Assembly: GCA_018340375.1 (NCBI GenBank)
Contig: JAFFJZ010000002.1
Coordinates: 44,660,001 to 44,724,000 of the forward strand
Direction of reading: 5' to 3'
Origin: Gonatopus flavifemur
Lineage: Eukaryota; Arthropoda; Insecta; Hymenoptera; Dryinidae
DNA: 64,000 bases
The position numbers and the translations under genes are program-made. Numbering within the stretch: the first letter of the stretch is position 1; each line of letters opens with the position of its first letter. The notes beneath the pieces were generated by a model. It had not been told where the DNA came from. It did no database searches and worked only from the letters and a program-made list of their open reading frames with translations. Below, in pieces: positions 20,759 to 30,440 of the stretch.

Positions 20759-20937
20759 AAAAATCAATCTAAAATCGATTTATTCAGGTCGTGTCCTTTG
20801 AGGGGAAATTTTGTATTCATGAAACAAGCAAAGTAGAATCGTCACAACATTTTACTATTTTAGTATCATTTACAATAAGTTGCGTAAAATTGCACTGATC
20901 TACATTTCGGACAAACCCCCCACCGATGGGATACACC

Positions 20938-21124
20938 GCCTCAACGCAGAATTTGAGTGGAGAATCGGTGGATGAACGGTTGCTCGTCAGAGATGTGACG
21001 TTGAGGCAACGAAGAAAAGTCTGGGCTTGATCTTCACGCGGACTTTCCTTCGTTACCTCCACGTCACTTTTCCGACGAGCAACCGTTTATCCACCGATTC
21101 TCCACCCAAATTCTGCTTTGAGGC
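20938..21124. mobile_element. Long hairpin, arms of about 85 bp
   Basis: GCCTCAACGCAGAATTTGAG at the left pairs with TTCTGCTTTGAGGC at the right. The blocks GAGAATCGGTGGAT and ACGGTTGCTCGTC and their complements follow. The arms are GC-richer than their surroundings and also contain TGTGACGT/ACGTCAC. Confidence 0.75.
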
Positions 21125-21167
21125 AATATGAAGTTTTGTACAGGATGATATTTCCTGCAAAACCATT

Positions 21168-21422
21168 CACGCAGAGAAAATTAATCGAAGTATTACTACG
21201 CTATACAGTCAAGTAGGGACAAAATCACATTGTGACGGTATGTAGTATGCTTTTTTATTGAAATCACCTTATTTTCTAGTGGAGAGTGAGAGAATCCTGT
21301 TATCAATTAGCAGAAAGTATAGCAATTTCAATGACAAAATATAATACATTTGCTCACAATGTGATTTCTTCCCTACTTCATTGTAAAGTGTAGTCATTTT
21401 CAAGATAACTCTTCTTTGCGTA
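21168..21422. mobile_element. Foldback MITE, CACGCAGAGAAAA ends
   Basis: The left CACGCAGAGAAAATTAATCG and right TAACTCTTCTTTGCGTA ends are related to CACGGAGAAA. The inner stem TCAAGTAGGGACAAAATCAC pairs with GTGATTTCTTCCCTACTTCA, and CATTGTGA with TCACAATG. Confidence 0.7.
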
Positions 21423-21863
21423 TAGCAGTTGAATACAATGTTTCAAATACAATGAAACATATTTTCGATAGATTCTTGCTCGTTTGAAGTAAACTCAAAG
21501 ATGCCAATAGTATAGCTCTCCATAATTTGAGGATAATTGAAATGAAGGATGGCAAAATAGCACATTTCGGTTAACACAAAGTAGTCGAAATCAACATATA
21601 TTTTTTTGAAAATATCTATTGTAGCCAATTGTTTGCTCAACACGAGAGGACACATATATTTGAAACATGAGAATGATTTATGGTTCTCTATAACAGTTTT
21701 TCAATTGGTAATCAAAAGCTTCACGAGCTATGATACCTCAGCTCGACGAGCTATGAAACATCAGTTCGGCTCGGCTCGAGCTATGGCTCGAAGCTCGACC
21801 GAGCTCAGCTCGAAAAAAAAATCTCCAGCTCGGCTCGAAGCTCGCGGCAACACTAGGTGTAAG

Positions 21864-21958
21864 ATATCTTTAGGATATCTCAAGATACGTTAAGATATTT
21901 TTTAGATATCTAAAAGTGTCGTATAAGACATCTTTAAACATATCTAAAACATATCTTA
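21864..21958. repeat. AAGATATCTT-word array, right part of the host of hAT-like element 2
   Basis: ATATCTTTAGGATATCTC, AAGATATTTTTTAGATATC and AAGACATCTTTAAA follow one another. The left part of the same repeat (TGTCTTGGAGGTCTTAAG) is at 20055-20078. Confidence 0.6.
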
Positions 21959-22211
21959 TAAGGTGATACCAGCGATCCCTGAAGATGCAACCAGACCCCT
22001 TGGTTACGAAAGGACAAAACCAAAACTATCTTGACAAATTACTCGGAAATGAACAAATGCAATCGAAATATCGCTCTATACAGAACTTCTTCGATCAATA
22101 AAGACGGTCTGTACAGAGCAATATTTTTTTTTTATTATTTCATTTTCGAATAATTTTTCAGAAAAGATTTGGCTTGGGTTGCATCGTCAGAGGCCGCTGG
22201 TATCCCCTTAA
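21959..22211. mobile_element. Foldback element, GGTGATACCAGCG ends
   Basis: TAAGGTGATACCAGCGATCC at the left matches GGCCGCTGGTATCCCCTTAA at the right. GATGCAACC and GGTTGCATC form the next arm block, and CTCTATACAGA and TCTGTACAGAG an inner one. Confidence 0.7.
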
Positions 22212-22540
22212 GAGATAGAATATTTATTGGAACTGCTATGATAGCAAACAGTTTGTTTTCACAGCTAAAAATTTGCTGCTCCAGCATGTCTCTTTTCTTC
22301 GTAAACCATTGACCGGAAATATAATGAGCAATTATATTTGTCGAAGAGAAAAAAATCTATACACAAAAGAGATATCATCCAGTTTATGTATCTTCAAATA
22401 CAGCCCACAGGTTCCCACCCATTGGTCGCAGGCTTTTTTTTGGAGCCGACTGAACCTCTTAAAGAAGAAATAATTTTTCGATTCATCTTATCGCGAAATG
22501 ATTACACGCACTTGAAACTCTTGAAAAGCCTCACTCGATT
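22212..22540. repeat. GCTGT-word fragment, then AT-rich sequence
   Basis: At 22225-22290 CTGCTATGATAGCAAACAG, TTTTCACAGCTAAAA and TTGCTGCTCCAGC match the GCTGT family. Beyond 22300 nothing was recognised. Confidence 0.5.
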
Positions 22541-23070
22541 CCACCACCTATTTTGCATCGATATGACACATTAACGACTGCACGAAGATTCCACGAACTA
22601 AATTAAACAAGATAATCAAGAACGGACTAATGAAAGTAGCGATTCCAAGCGACTCTGCGGTAGGGCGCGTTCTCGTGAACATTCCCGCACTCGAATATTG
22701 ATTCTCCAAATTATTCCTGCAATACTCCAATGAAAAATCTTCAGAACTACATCTCTGCGGTCTAGTTATCTTGCGCTTGATACGGAATAGATAACCATTC
22801 ACATAGAAATAAATCAACTAAGATCTTTGTCACGATGTGCCATCCAGACTCACCGCGGCACGTCGAACGCACTTTGATCGAGTGCGTGATAGAATTCCTT
22901 AGACAACGAATCCTCCACGCGTGACACGAGATGAATAATTTACTCGTATGCACATTGCAAGAACGAACTTTTTTCGCATCGTATTTGAGTGACTAACATG
23001 GGACACGTCTGACTGGTGTCTACGTTCCTACGTACGATTCAATCATGTCTCGATTGTTTGTGGTTTGTTT
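22540..23070. promoter_or_regulatory. GC-richer unique island
   Basis: The region has more CpG than its flanks (for example GGGCGCGTTCTCG, CACCGCGGCACGTCG) and no repeat similarity. Frames on the minus strand show no family. It is a candidate conserved non-coding or leader region by composition only. Confidence 0.2.
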
Positions 23071-23079
23071 GAAGTGAAT

Positions 23080-23133
23080 GAGTGATCACACCGTAAAAAA
23101 AACACCAACACTTGTTTACATTGGTGATCACTC
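23080..23133. other. Short hairpin GAGTGATCACACC
   Basis: GAGTGATCACACC pairs with GGTGATCACTC around a loop of about 30 nt. It may be a tiny foldback remnant. Confidence 0.5.
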
Positions 23134-23646
23134 TCTTGTTTATTCCTTGAAATGTGTTTATTATTAGACGCTAAAGATGTACGTAGAAACACCTTGAAGC
23201 TACAGCTATAGCAATATAATTTATGAGAGCTGAGGTTTGTTCAAAAATGTATATAATCGGTTTCTAATATGGGACAGGCGATATTATTCTTCATTTGTAT
23301 GAAAATTGAATATGTTTGATAGAGTGACAAAAATTATTCACATTCCTGCAATGGTTTTTACTACGATAATTTATGTAATGATTAATGGTGGAAGGTAGCG
23401 AGATAATGAGATGGTAATTAAATGGAGCTTTGATTACGTCAAAGCATATCTGATGTCTTTCAACGAGTTTCTCCACGTATCTTCGTTAACATTCTCCAAC
23501 TTTTCCTCTACACTTTTCTTCACTTTTTCCGATATATAATTGGAATCCTCAAGAGTGTACAGCTCCAGAGTAGACTACAATGGAATGCGTTTTATCAATT
23601 TTGATAAAGGTACAATAAAAAACAATACAGAGAAGAATGCCCTGGT
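23134..23646. other. AT-rich stretch, nothing recognised
   Basis: No repeat, frame or structure stood out. Confidence 0.4.
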
Positions 23647-24294
23647 TAAGGGGTCTTTCTGGTTAAGATGTTCAAGGAAACATTCTTTTTCAAACATATT
23701 TTTTCATAGAAAAGATTGAGATATCGTTTTGAAAATTTCTAGGTATGTTAATTAGACCTTGAATATTATATTGTAGAAAAAGTTTTTCGGATTCGAAGGA
23801 GTTTTCGTTTCGTTTCACTAATTTAAACAACAAAAAGCACTACACAAATGACGGTGGGAGTGATTTGGGACGACCAGATGATCTGAAAAAAAATGAAAAG
23901 AATGGCAAATTATTCCTTGTTGAAGTGGCTTTCGCATGAACTAGGATCTTTTTGGTTGCTCACAAATTGTCCGATTTTTTTCGAAAAATGGCCGCGATTT
24001 TGTTATTTTGCGATGGAAAAACGATATCCTAGTTCATGCAATAGGCACTTCAACAAGGAATGATTTGCCATTTTTTTTTTGTTTTATCATCCAGTCGCCC
24101 CAAAACACTCCCACCGTCATTTTTTAGTGTTTTTTTGTGTGAATCAGTACAACGAAAAAAAAAACTTTTTTAATCTGAAAAAAATGTTGTTGTAATGTTT
24201 AATAAACATACCAACGAATGTTCAAAACGATATCTCAATTTTGTCTAAGAGAAAAAAATGTTCATTGCAACTCTTAACCGGAAAGACCCCTTAG
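23647..24294. mobile_element. 648-bp foldback element, TTAAGGGGTCTTTC ends
   Basis: TTAAGGGGTCTTTCTGGTTAAG at the left matches TCTTAACCGGAAAGACCCCTTA at the right. Long inner arms share CAAAACGATATCTCAAT, GACGGTGGGAGTG, CTTGTTGAAGTG and GAACTAGGATC with complements. TTAA at the left and TTAG at the right could be a TTAA target site with one change. No frame. Confidence 0.82.
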
Positions 24295-24619
24295 AAAAAA
24301 AACATTAATTCTTGCCAAATCTCATTGAATCTTGTGCAATGTTCTGACCCAATCCTATTAAATTTCATGTCATCAGATTCTGTGGATTTTTTTAACCAGA
24401 GTTGTTTGTTACTGTAGCGCCGGCAAAAAAATTAAACGTTAGTTCTGTTGACAAATTTGTCTATGTCAACAAAAGAATTCAGTAGTACCAATCATTTGTT
24501 TTGCTTCTTTAGCCATTTTTTCTGTAGGTGTTGTTGTAGCAGACCAATGTGTGATATCAGCAATACTTTTTACTTCGTGAGGAAAAAACAACAAAGGTAA
24601 TCGAGCAAAAGATTAGGAA
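24295..24619. other. Unique stretch, nothing recognised
   Basis: AT-rich; no repeat or gene seen. Confidence 0.4.
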
Positions 24620-25160
24620 AAGAATCTTTGTCACGCACGGCGAGTGGTAAGCATTTTTATGATGGAAACAACAATGTGGGAGAACTTTCATTATTATCGG
24701 TTAACTTGAGAACTGTGCAGATACAACAGTTACATTTATGCAGAATGCATAGGGAAAAGGAGTAGGTGTACGAAAGCAATCCTTCGCATTCCCTGTGTTG
24801 TCGGGCTCTTCTCCTTTCTTCTCGAAACCATCGTGATAAGTGCACACAGCGAAAAACGAGATGCCGGACGTGACGTCATATCGTTGAAACAGCCACCGAC
24901 ATCCCATCAACGAATATGCATGCACGCACGATTCTTAGACTTCGTGTTGATTTTGAAAACTTATCATGCCTACCTATATAGATTTCTGCGAATCCCGTTC
25001 AGGGGAATATCGTTGATTCCAAATATATATTTACTCCATGTAAATGATGGGATTCGTCGATCATTCATTTCAATGTGTCTCCAAAGAGAGGACCTTATAT
25101 TCCCCTTGGACACTTTAAAGGCAAATGTTTTTACTCATGTGGTATCGCGTACAGAATAAA
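24620..25160. promoter_or_regulatory. GC-richer island with a CRE palindrome
   Basis: A full TGACGTCA (24871-24878), the consensus for CREB/ATF-type bZIP factors, lies in CpG-richer unique sequence. A 108-residue plus-strand frame (24833-25159) shows no family. A regulatory role is inferred. Confidence 0.3.
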
Positions 25161-25240
25161 ATGAGGGTAAGTTTTTAAAAACGTTCACTGAATCCCGTGA
25201 TTAATCCCAGCCAACATTGTAAACTGCTGGCATTGTCCCC

Positions 25241-25779
25241 TTATGGAAAAGCCCGATATCGGGATTTCATCGTTAAGTCATCAGTTGTAGGGGAGACTGG
25301 GTACGGTTGAAATACGGGGGTTGGTTGAAACATCGCGAATAATTGACGATTGGCTAATAATATGGCATGAATAACTGGAAAATAAGTTTGTATACGAGAA
25401 GAGCTCTTCATTCCCTTTCAGCGATCTGAGCTATTACGATCGTAGCTGATCGTTGGTTATTCACGATGTTTCAACCGACCTCCGTGTTTCAACCGTACCC
25501 AGTCTCCCCTATCAATACTATCCGAAATCTATCGTGTTGTTTCATTATCAGACAAGTCCGATAAAAATACGATATCCACGATAATTACTCGATACAAAGC
25601 CGAACCAGCAACCCGATGATTTCCCGATAGATATATATATCGGATTTACATTGGATAATTATCGTAGCTATCGGAGTTTTATCGGACTTGTACGATAATA
25701 AAACAACACGATAGATTGCGGATAGTATTGATACAACTGATGATTTAACAAGGAAATTCTGATATCGGGTTTTTTCAGA
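25241..25779. mobile_element. Palindromic element with TATCGG words, interrupted in its left arm
   Basis: CCCGATATCGGGATTTC at the left pairs with GAAATTCTGATATCGGGTTT at the right. Inner arms share GTCCGATAAAA and AACAACACGATAGATT with complements, and CGATAATT. The left arm is broken by the MITE at 25290, while the right arm is uninterrupted at the matching point. Confidence 0.85.
25290..25509. mobile_element. 220-bp foldback MITE, GGGGAGACTGGGTACGG ends
   Basis: GGGGAGACTGGGTACGGTTG at the left is matched exactly inverted at the right (ACCGTACCCAGTCTCCCC). TTGGTTGAAACATCG follows in both arms. TA is duplicated (25288-25289 and 25510-25511). Confidence 0.92.
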
Positions 25780-26339
25780 AGGGTTGAATATATATTGGAT
25801 CAATACAGGATTTGTGATAACAATTACCGTCTAGTGTCGGTATCACGTTTATTCCTGATGCCAATGAAGGACGGTAGAGTGGTAATGATCCGAGACGATG
25901 CCAATAGCGGTGACCCCCTATCACTGTACACGGAGAGAATTAAATAATAAACATTGCGATGTACCCTCGTGGAAATATATCTACGCCAAATTATGCCAAA
26001 AAGTACGGATAATTACGCAGAATTACGCTTATCTGAATGGCATGAAAAGTTGTAAGAAGTCATAGAAAAATATACGAGGTTTTATTGTTGAACTACGCCA
26101 GACTAAAAGAAGGAAATGAGTGGGCGTAATTTTGTAGTGGTCAGGAGTATAAACGACAACAGATGATCATGTATTCAAGTCAAAGTACAGAAAATATACG
26201 AATAATTAAGAATACGATCACATCGACTTCACTGGGGAATGGAATTATGCGTAAAATTTCGTAGAAAGGTATGGTTTTCACAGTTTTTCACGAATTTTTA
26301 TGACCGAGTGGAAACTTTGAAAAATTTTCAACACGGTAC

Positions 26340-27420
26340 CGTGGAACTGGAGTCGATTAGATGAGAACTGTGAATTACAACGAGAAATTGAGATTTTTAT
26401 GATAATGAGTTTTCATTTCTTCCTCCGCAATGAAGTAGTTATTTTGAGCGGTTTTTTTTAAATTCCTGGTTTTTTACGCATTTCTAAGAATTCTGACAAC
26501 AGACTGGGAGTTTGGAGAACTTTTCTTGACGGAATGCGAATATGAAACCAAATAGTACGAACTATGAATCTTTACGAAAAACTAAGATATTTATGACAGT
26601 GATTTTCTTTTCGTTCCACTGCGGAAACGTACTTATCCGTAGATTTTTGTAGAAATTTCCATTTTCTACGCATACCTAAGAATTTCTACAACAGTGCGAA
26701 TACTTTGAGAACTTATCTTGACGGAAGGCGAATATGAAACCGAAAACGGGTAAACACCCGTTGGTCCGAAAGCCCATTAGTCCGAAGCACCGTTGGTCCG
26801 AATTATAAAATTCCGAATGAAAGTAATTCCGAAAATGTTCTGGTGAAATTTTATCTCATTCGCACATGACTAGTAACGTTTAGTTATATTTCGGATTATT
26901 CTCATTCGGAATTTTATAATTCGGACGAACGGCGCTTCGGACTAACGGGCTTTCGGACCAACGGGTGTTTACCCGAAAACGTACTAACTACGAATTTCTA
27001 CGAAAAACTAAAATTTTCATAACAGTGATTTTCTTTCCGTTCCACTGCGATGACGTACTTATCCGTAGATTTTTGTAGAAATTTTCATGTTCTACGCGAA
27101 GCTAAGAATTTCTACAACGGTGCGAATACTTTAAGAACTTTTTTGACGGAATGCGAACATGAAACCAAGTACGTACGAACTACGAATCTCTACGAAAAAC
27201 TAAGATTTTCATGACTGTGATTTCCTTTTCGTCCCACTGCGGTGACGTACTTATCCGTAGATTCTTGTGCAAATTTCCATTTTCTACGCGAAGCTAAGAA
27301 TTTCTACAACGGTGCGAATACTTTAAGAACTTTTCTTGATGGAATGCGAACATGAAACCGAATACGTACGAACTACGAATCTCTACGAGAAACTAATATT
27401 CTTATGACTGTCAGTTTTTC
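26340..27420. repeat. Tandem array of a unit of about 192 bp
   Basis: Units begin near TACGAACTACGAATCTCTAC and contain CACTGCGATGACGTACTTAT, CTACGCGAAGCTAAGAATTT and GAACTTTTCTTGACGGAATG. Starts are near 26554, 26981, 27174 and 27366, with a diverged unit before 26550. The second unit is stretched by the insertion at 26748. Confidence 0.85.
26748..26974. mobile_element. 227-bp palindromic MITE nested in the tandem array
   Basis: GGGTAAACACCCGTTGGTCC at the left is matched inverted at the right. Further arm blocks are GAAAGCCC..TTAGTCCGAAGC and TTATAAAATTCCGAATGA. GAAAAC flanks both sides. Other array units read through this point without it. Confidence 0.9.
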
Positions 27421-27934
27421 GTAATTTTGTATTGCTCAATTGTGGCGTAGATCTTTGTAAAAAGGAGTAATATTCATTCTTTCGTGAAATTATAACTTGG
27501 AAAGGCGTAGATTGTTGTAATTAAGTACTTTCGCTTTGGGCGTTGATTAACGTAAAAAGTGGTATTTCTACATAATTTGAAGTATTTGGGCGTAAAAAAT
27601 TGTAGTTTTCAACTAATGCCGAAGCGCCATAATTTTTTACGCCAATTTACAGACGTGTTCGAAACGGCGGACTTGGAAGTAGTTTTTGGCGTAATTTGTC
27701 GTAGGTTTGGGCGTAAAATGACGTGCTTTATGACGTATTTTGGCGTAGATTCATTTCCACGAGGGTAAACATGCCGCTGATTGAGTTGTTATCACGAGAA
27801 ATCGCATAAAACGTAGGCATCACTTGTTTTCGAGGTAGTCAGTACTACGAAACATCGTAATCGTTACGATGTATTCTCCTTTGGAAATTTCACATCGGAA
27901 TCATTACTATTTAATTCTCTCCGTGTACCGTAGC

Positions 27935-28210
27935 CGCGCTCTCTAAATCTGGGAGAGTGAAAAATCACTCGTTTCACTCCACCAAGTCTCAGAAGTAAGC
28001 CAATACGCTTCGAGTGGGATTTTCACTCGTTTCGTGTGGACTCCCACTCTTTTAGACTGAAAAAGTCACTCTAGAATTGAAGTGGCAGTGAGTTTATGAA
28101 CTCAAACCTTAGATTATCAGTCTAAAAGAGTGGAAATTTCACTCGAAATTCCGACAGGCTCACTTTTGGCTGGCTAAACAGTGAAATACCACTCTAACAA
28201 TTTTGAGTCT
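27935..28210. repeat. GAGTGNNNNCACTC-word array
   Basis: AGAGTGAAAAATCACTCG, CGAGTGGGATTTTCACTCG, AAGAGTGGAAATTTCACTCG and ACTCCCACTCTTTTAGACTG recur. All are variants of one self-complementary pattern. Termini are not clear. Confidence 0.6.
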
Positions 28211-28219
28211 TCAGAGAAT

Positions 28220-28475
28220 AGCTTCAGAGAAGAAATTGATTTCTTTTTTGGATCTGTTTCTATCTTCGAATCTTCTGCGATCAGGGTCTGTACTAATTAA
28301 GAGTTGTTTTCTGAGTGATTCATAGATTTTAAGCCTGCGTTGTGGAATTTCTTGTATTACAACATTTCTTTTCGTAACACCTGCCCTTTGCTTAGTGCTC
28401 ACATTTGTACGCAAAGGGCGTAATAGCCCGTTGAATAAATGAATAAATAAATAAATTAATTAATTTTAGAGAGTG
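28220..28475 (+). mobile_element. Possible 3' end of a truncated non-LTR retroposon
   Basis: GGGCGTAATAGCCC is followed by GTTGAATAAATGAATAAATA and further AATA/TTAA units. A small stem then an AATA-rich tail is typical of several insect LINE 3' ends. The upstream part has no recognisable reverse transcriptase, and target duplications were not found. Confidence 0.35.
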
Positions 28476-28502
28476 GGATATACTTTATTGTGGCGGAAAG
28501 AA

Positions 28503-29637
28503 CCATCCCAACTAACATTCAGACATCTTAAAGATATCTTTAAGAAGTCTCAATGCGTTTGTAAGAAGTCTTAAAAAACGTTCTAAAAGATACCGAAACG
28601 AATCCTAAAAGATGTCTTATGAAACACGTATAGAATTCGAAAAGATATCTTGAAGAGTTCTTAAAGATGTCTTGAAGAGTTCTTAAAGATGTCTTGGAGA
28701 ATTCATAAAAACGTCTTGGAAGACTCTTGAATTTGTTCACAAAAAAAATTCTTAACCTTTTCTTTTTCCTTTCCCTCCTGTTTCTTCAACTGCTCTCGCG
28801 TTCCGATAAAGTTTACCTGATTTCGACCCTTGTTGTTACGGGAATCGAACCCATTCACTTGACGATATATTTACGCCTCAGTCACTTGAGCTATACGTAC
28901 AACATGGTAGAGACGCCCATAATTGGCAATATGACATAATGAAATATGTCAGCGGTGTCCAGTTTCAAAGTGAAAATGATCTTTTGAACAAACTGTTATC
29001 ACATGAATAAATATCAAAAGAGTTGAATGTAATTACAAATAGGAAAGATGAATAAATTTAGTGAAACATATTTAGAAATCAATTCTGTGTTCTAGTAGTC
29101 GTTAATATTTCGTGAATACCGCAGATTCTTCCTAAAGTATTTCTGACGAATTGTTGTGAAGTGGATATTCGGTAATTTTATTGTGCACGTCATAAGGCGA
29201 CAAAATCGTACTTTTTACAAACTTTCAAATTTCTTGATATCTCAATGATTGATTCAAGCTTTTAATTCATGGATATGGAATCACCTCATTTGCAATACGA
29301 TTGTAATAACAGGTACATTCAAAGTTTTATTCTGTGTTATTCATGATCATGTGCTCATATAACCTCAAAGCTGCTGAAAAATTTATGTTCTTAAACGTGT
29401 CTTAATCAAGACATCTTTCCGAAATCTCCTCAAGACTTCTAAAAGATATCTTCAAGAACTCTTCAATAACGTTCTTGAAGACCTCTGAATCAAGACATCT
29501 TTTAGAAATCTTTTACAAGATGTCTTTCCAACACTTCTAAGAGATATCTTTAAGAACTCTTCAAGAAAGTTCTTAAAGATCTCTCAATTAAGTATTCTTT
29601 TAGATATCTTCAAGAATTGAAATGTTAGTTGGGATGG
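28503..29637. mobile_element. AAGATATCTT composite with tRNA-like centre
   Basis: The ends CCATCCCAACTAACATT and AATGTTAGTTGGGATGG are exact inverted copies. Arrays of AAGATATCTT/AAGATGTCTT words fill 28520-28735 and 29395-29625. The unique centre (28736-29390) holds the tRNA-like module at 28832-28903. Confidence 0.75.
28832..28903 (-). other. 72-nt tRNA-like sequence
   Basis: On the minus strand GTTGTAC at the 5' side pairs with GTAACAAC at the 3' side (one bulge). A D-arm-like AGCTCAAGTGACTGAG and a clean T arm ATGGGTTCGATTCCCGT follow in canonical order. The total length equals a normal tRNA. The anticodon arm is weak, so no amino acid is assigned. It is probably a tRNA relic or SINE head. 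Confidence 0.6.
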
Positions 29638-30106
29638 GTATGCGACAGATTACTACAACTCTTCTTGAAGTTAATATGCGGGGTAATAAGAAAATACAGA
29701 GTTATAGTTTCTATATAAAAGATATCCTCATGATATCTTAAAGACATCTGAATGGATCTTGAAATATCTTAAGATTTTTTCATAAAGTTATCTTGAAGAT
29801 AATCGGATAACTCAAAGATGTCTTTTGAGATATCTTTTAAGAATCTTTTGCAAAATGGGATTAAGATCATCGTAAAAACTCACGTTTCAGACATCTTCAG
29901 GGATATCTTGAAGATATCTTCAAGGCATCCCAAAGCTATCTCCAGAATACGTTTGAGATTCCTTTACGATATATTCAAGATGCCGTAAACAATAACAATG
30001 CAAAAAAAATAATCTTTAATTGACATAAAAAGAAGATTCATCTCGGAGTTTTCTCCCTGTCGGTTAATATTTCAGGTATGCTTTCCGTGCCTGAGAAATT
30101 TTCATT

Positions 30107-30189
30107 CCTCGAAAGGGATTCGAACCTACCTACTTGACCTTTCACCTACCTGAAGAATCGGTCTTAACGGCTTAAGCTACCGCGTCAAA
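30107..30189 (-). other. tRNA-like module
   Basis: The minus strand has GCGGTAGCTTAAGCCGTTAA (A-box-like), then after a long variable-like segment GTAGGTTCGAATCCCTTT (B-box-like). Its distance from the array edge resembles that of 28832-28903. Confidence 0.5.
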
Positions 30190-30197
30190 TGATTATA

Positions 30198-30440
30198 CAC
30201 TGAGAAAAATCATGATTAATATCAAGAATTTTAATTCATGAACACTGCCAAGAATAAAAATTCTTGATTAGAGCTGATATGTTATTAGCTCAAAAGAAAT
30301 GGTCTTGAATCGAGAAAATATTTTTTGATTCGTGAAAAACTTTCTTAGGGCCAGAACATATTATCTCTAATCAAGAATTTTTATTCTTGGCAGTACTCAT
30401 GAATTAAAATTCTTGATATTAATCATTATTTTTCTCAGTG
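30198..30440. mobile_element. CACTGAGAAAAA foldback MITE
   Basis: CACTGAGAAAAATCATGATT at the left and AATCATTATTTTTCTCAGTG at the right, with TA on both sides (30196-30197, 30441-30442). The arms share AATATCAAGAATTTTAATTC and AAGAATAAAAATTCTTGATT. Confidence 0.9.

Larger units (their letters stand above)
20087..21855. mobile_element. Non-autonomous hAT-like element 2
   Basis: The right end is GCGGCAACACTA, the same as element 1. An exact 8-bp duplication GGTGTAAG flanks it (20079-20086, 21856-21863). The left end CCCTGGACATCGGCTCGG is diverged from TAGTGTTGCC. Both ends carry GGCTCGAGC word arrays. Three foldbacks (20512, 20938 and 21168) have entered it. The host site is an AAGATATCTT array. 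Confidence 0.78.
25964..27765. mobile_element. 1.8-kb element with CCCTCGTGGAAAT ends
   Basis: The ends are CCCTCGTGGAAATATATCTA and TAGATTCATTTCCACGAGGG. TA is duplicated (25962-25963 and 27766-27767). Subterminal parts repeat ACGCC/GGCGTA words. The middle is a tandem array and holds another nested MITE. There is no credible transposase frame, so a partner elsewhere would be needed. Confidence 0.88.
25929..27925. mobile_element. CACGGAGAGAATT MITE split by a large insertion
   Basis: CACGGAGAGAATTAAATAAT at the left and TATTTAATTCTCTCCGTG at the right, with TA outside (25927-25928 and 27926-27927). Removing 25964-27765 and one TA leaves about 193 bp, which matches the intact copy at 35099-35287 along its length. 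Confidence 0.92.

Noticed and set aside
20817..21062. 81-residue minus-strand open frame
   Set aside because: It is largely one arm of the hairpin at 20938-21124.
27559..27768. 69-residue plus-strand open frame
   Set aside because: It lies in the GGCGTA-word subterminal region and crosses the element end at 27765.
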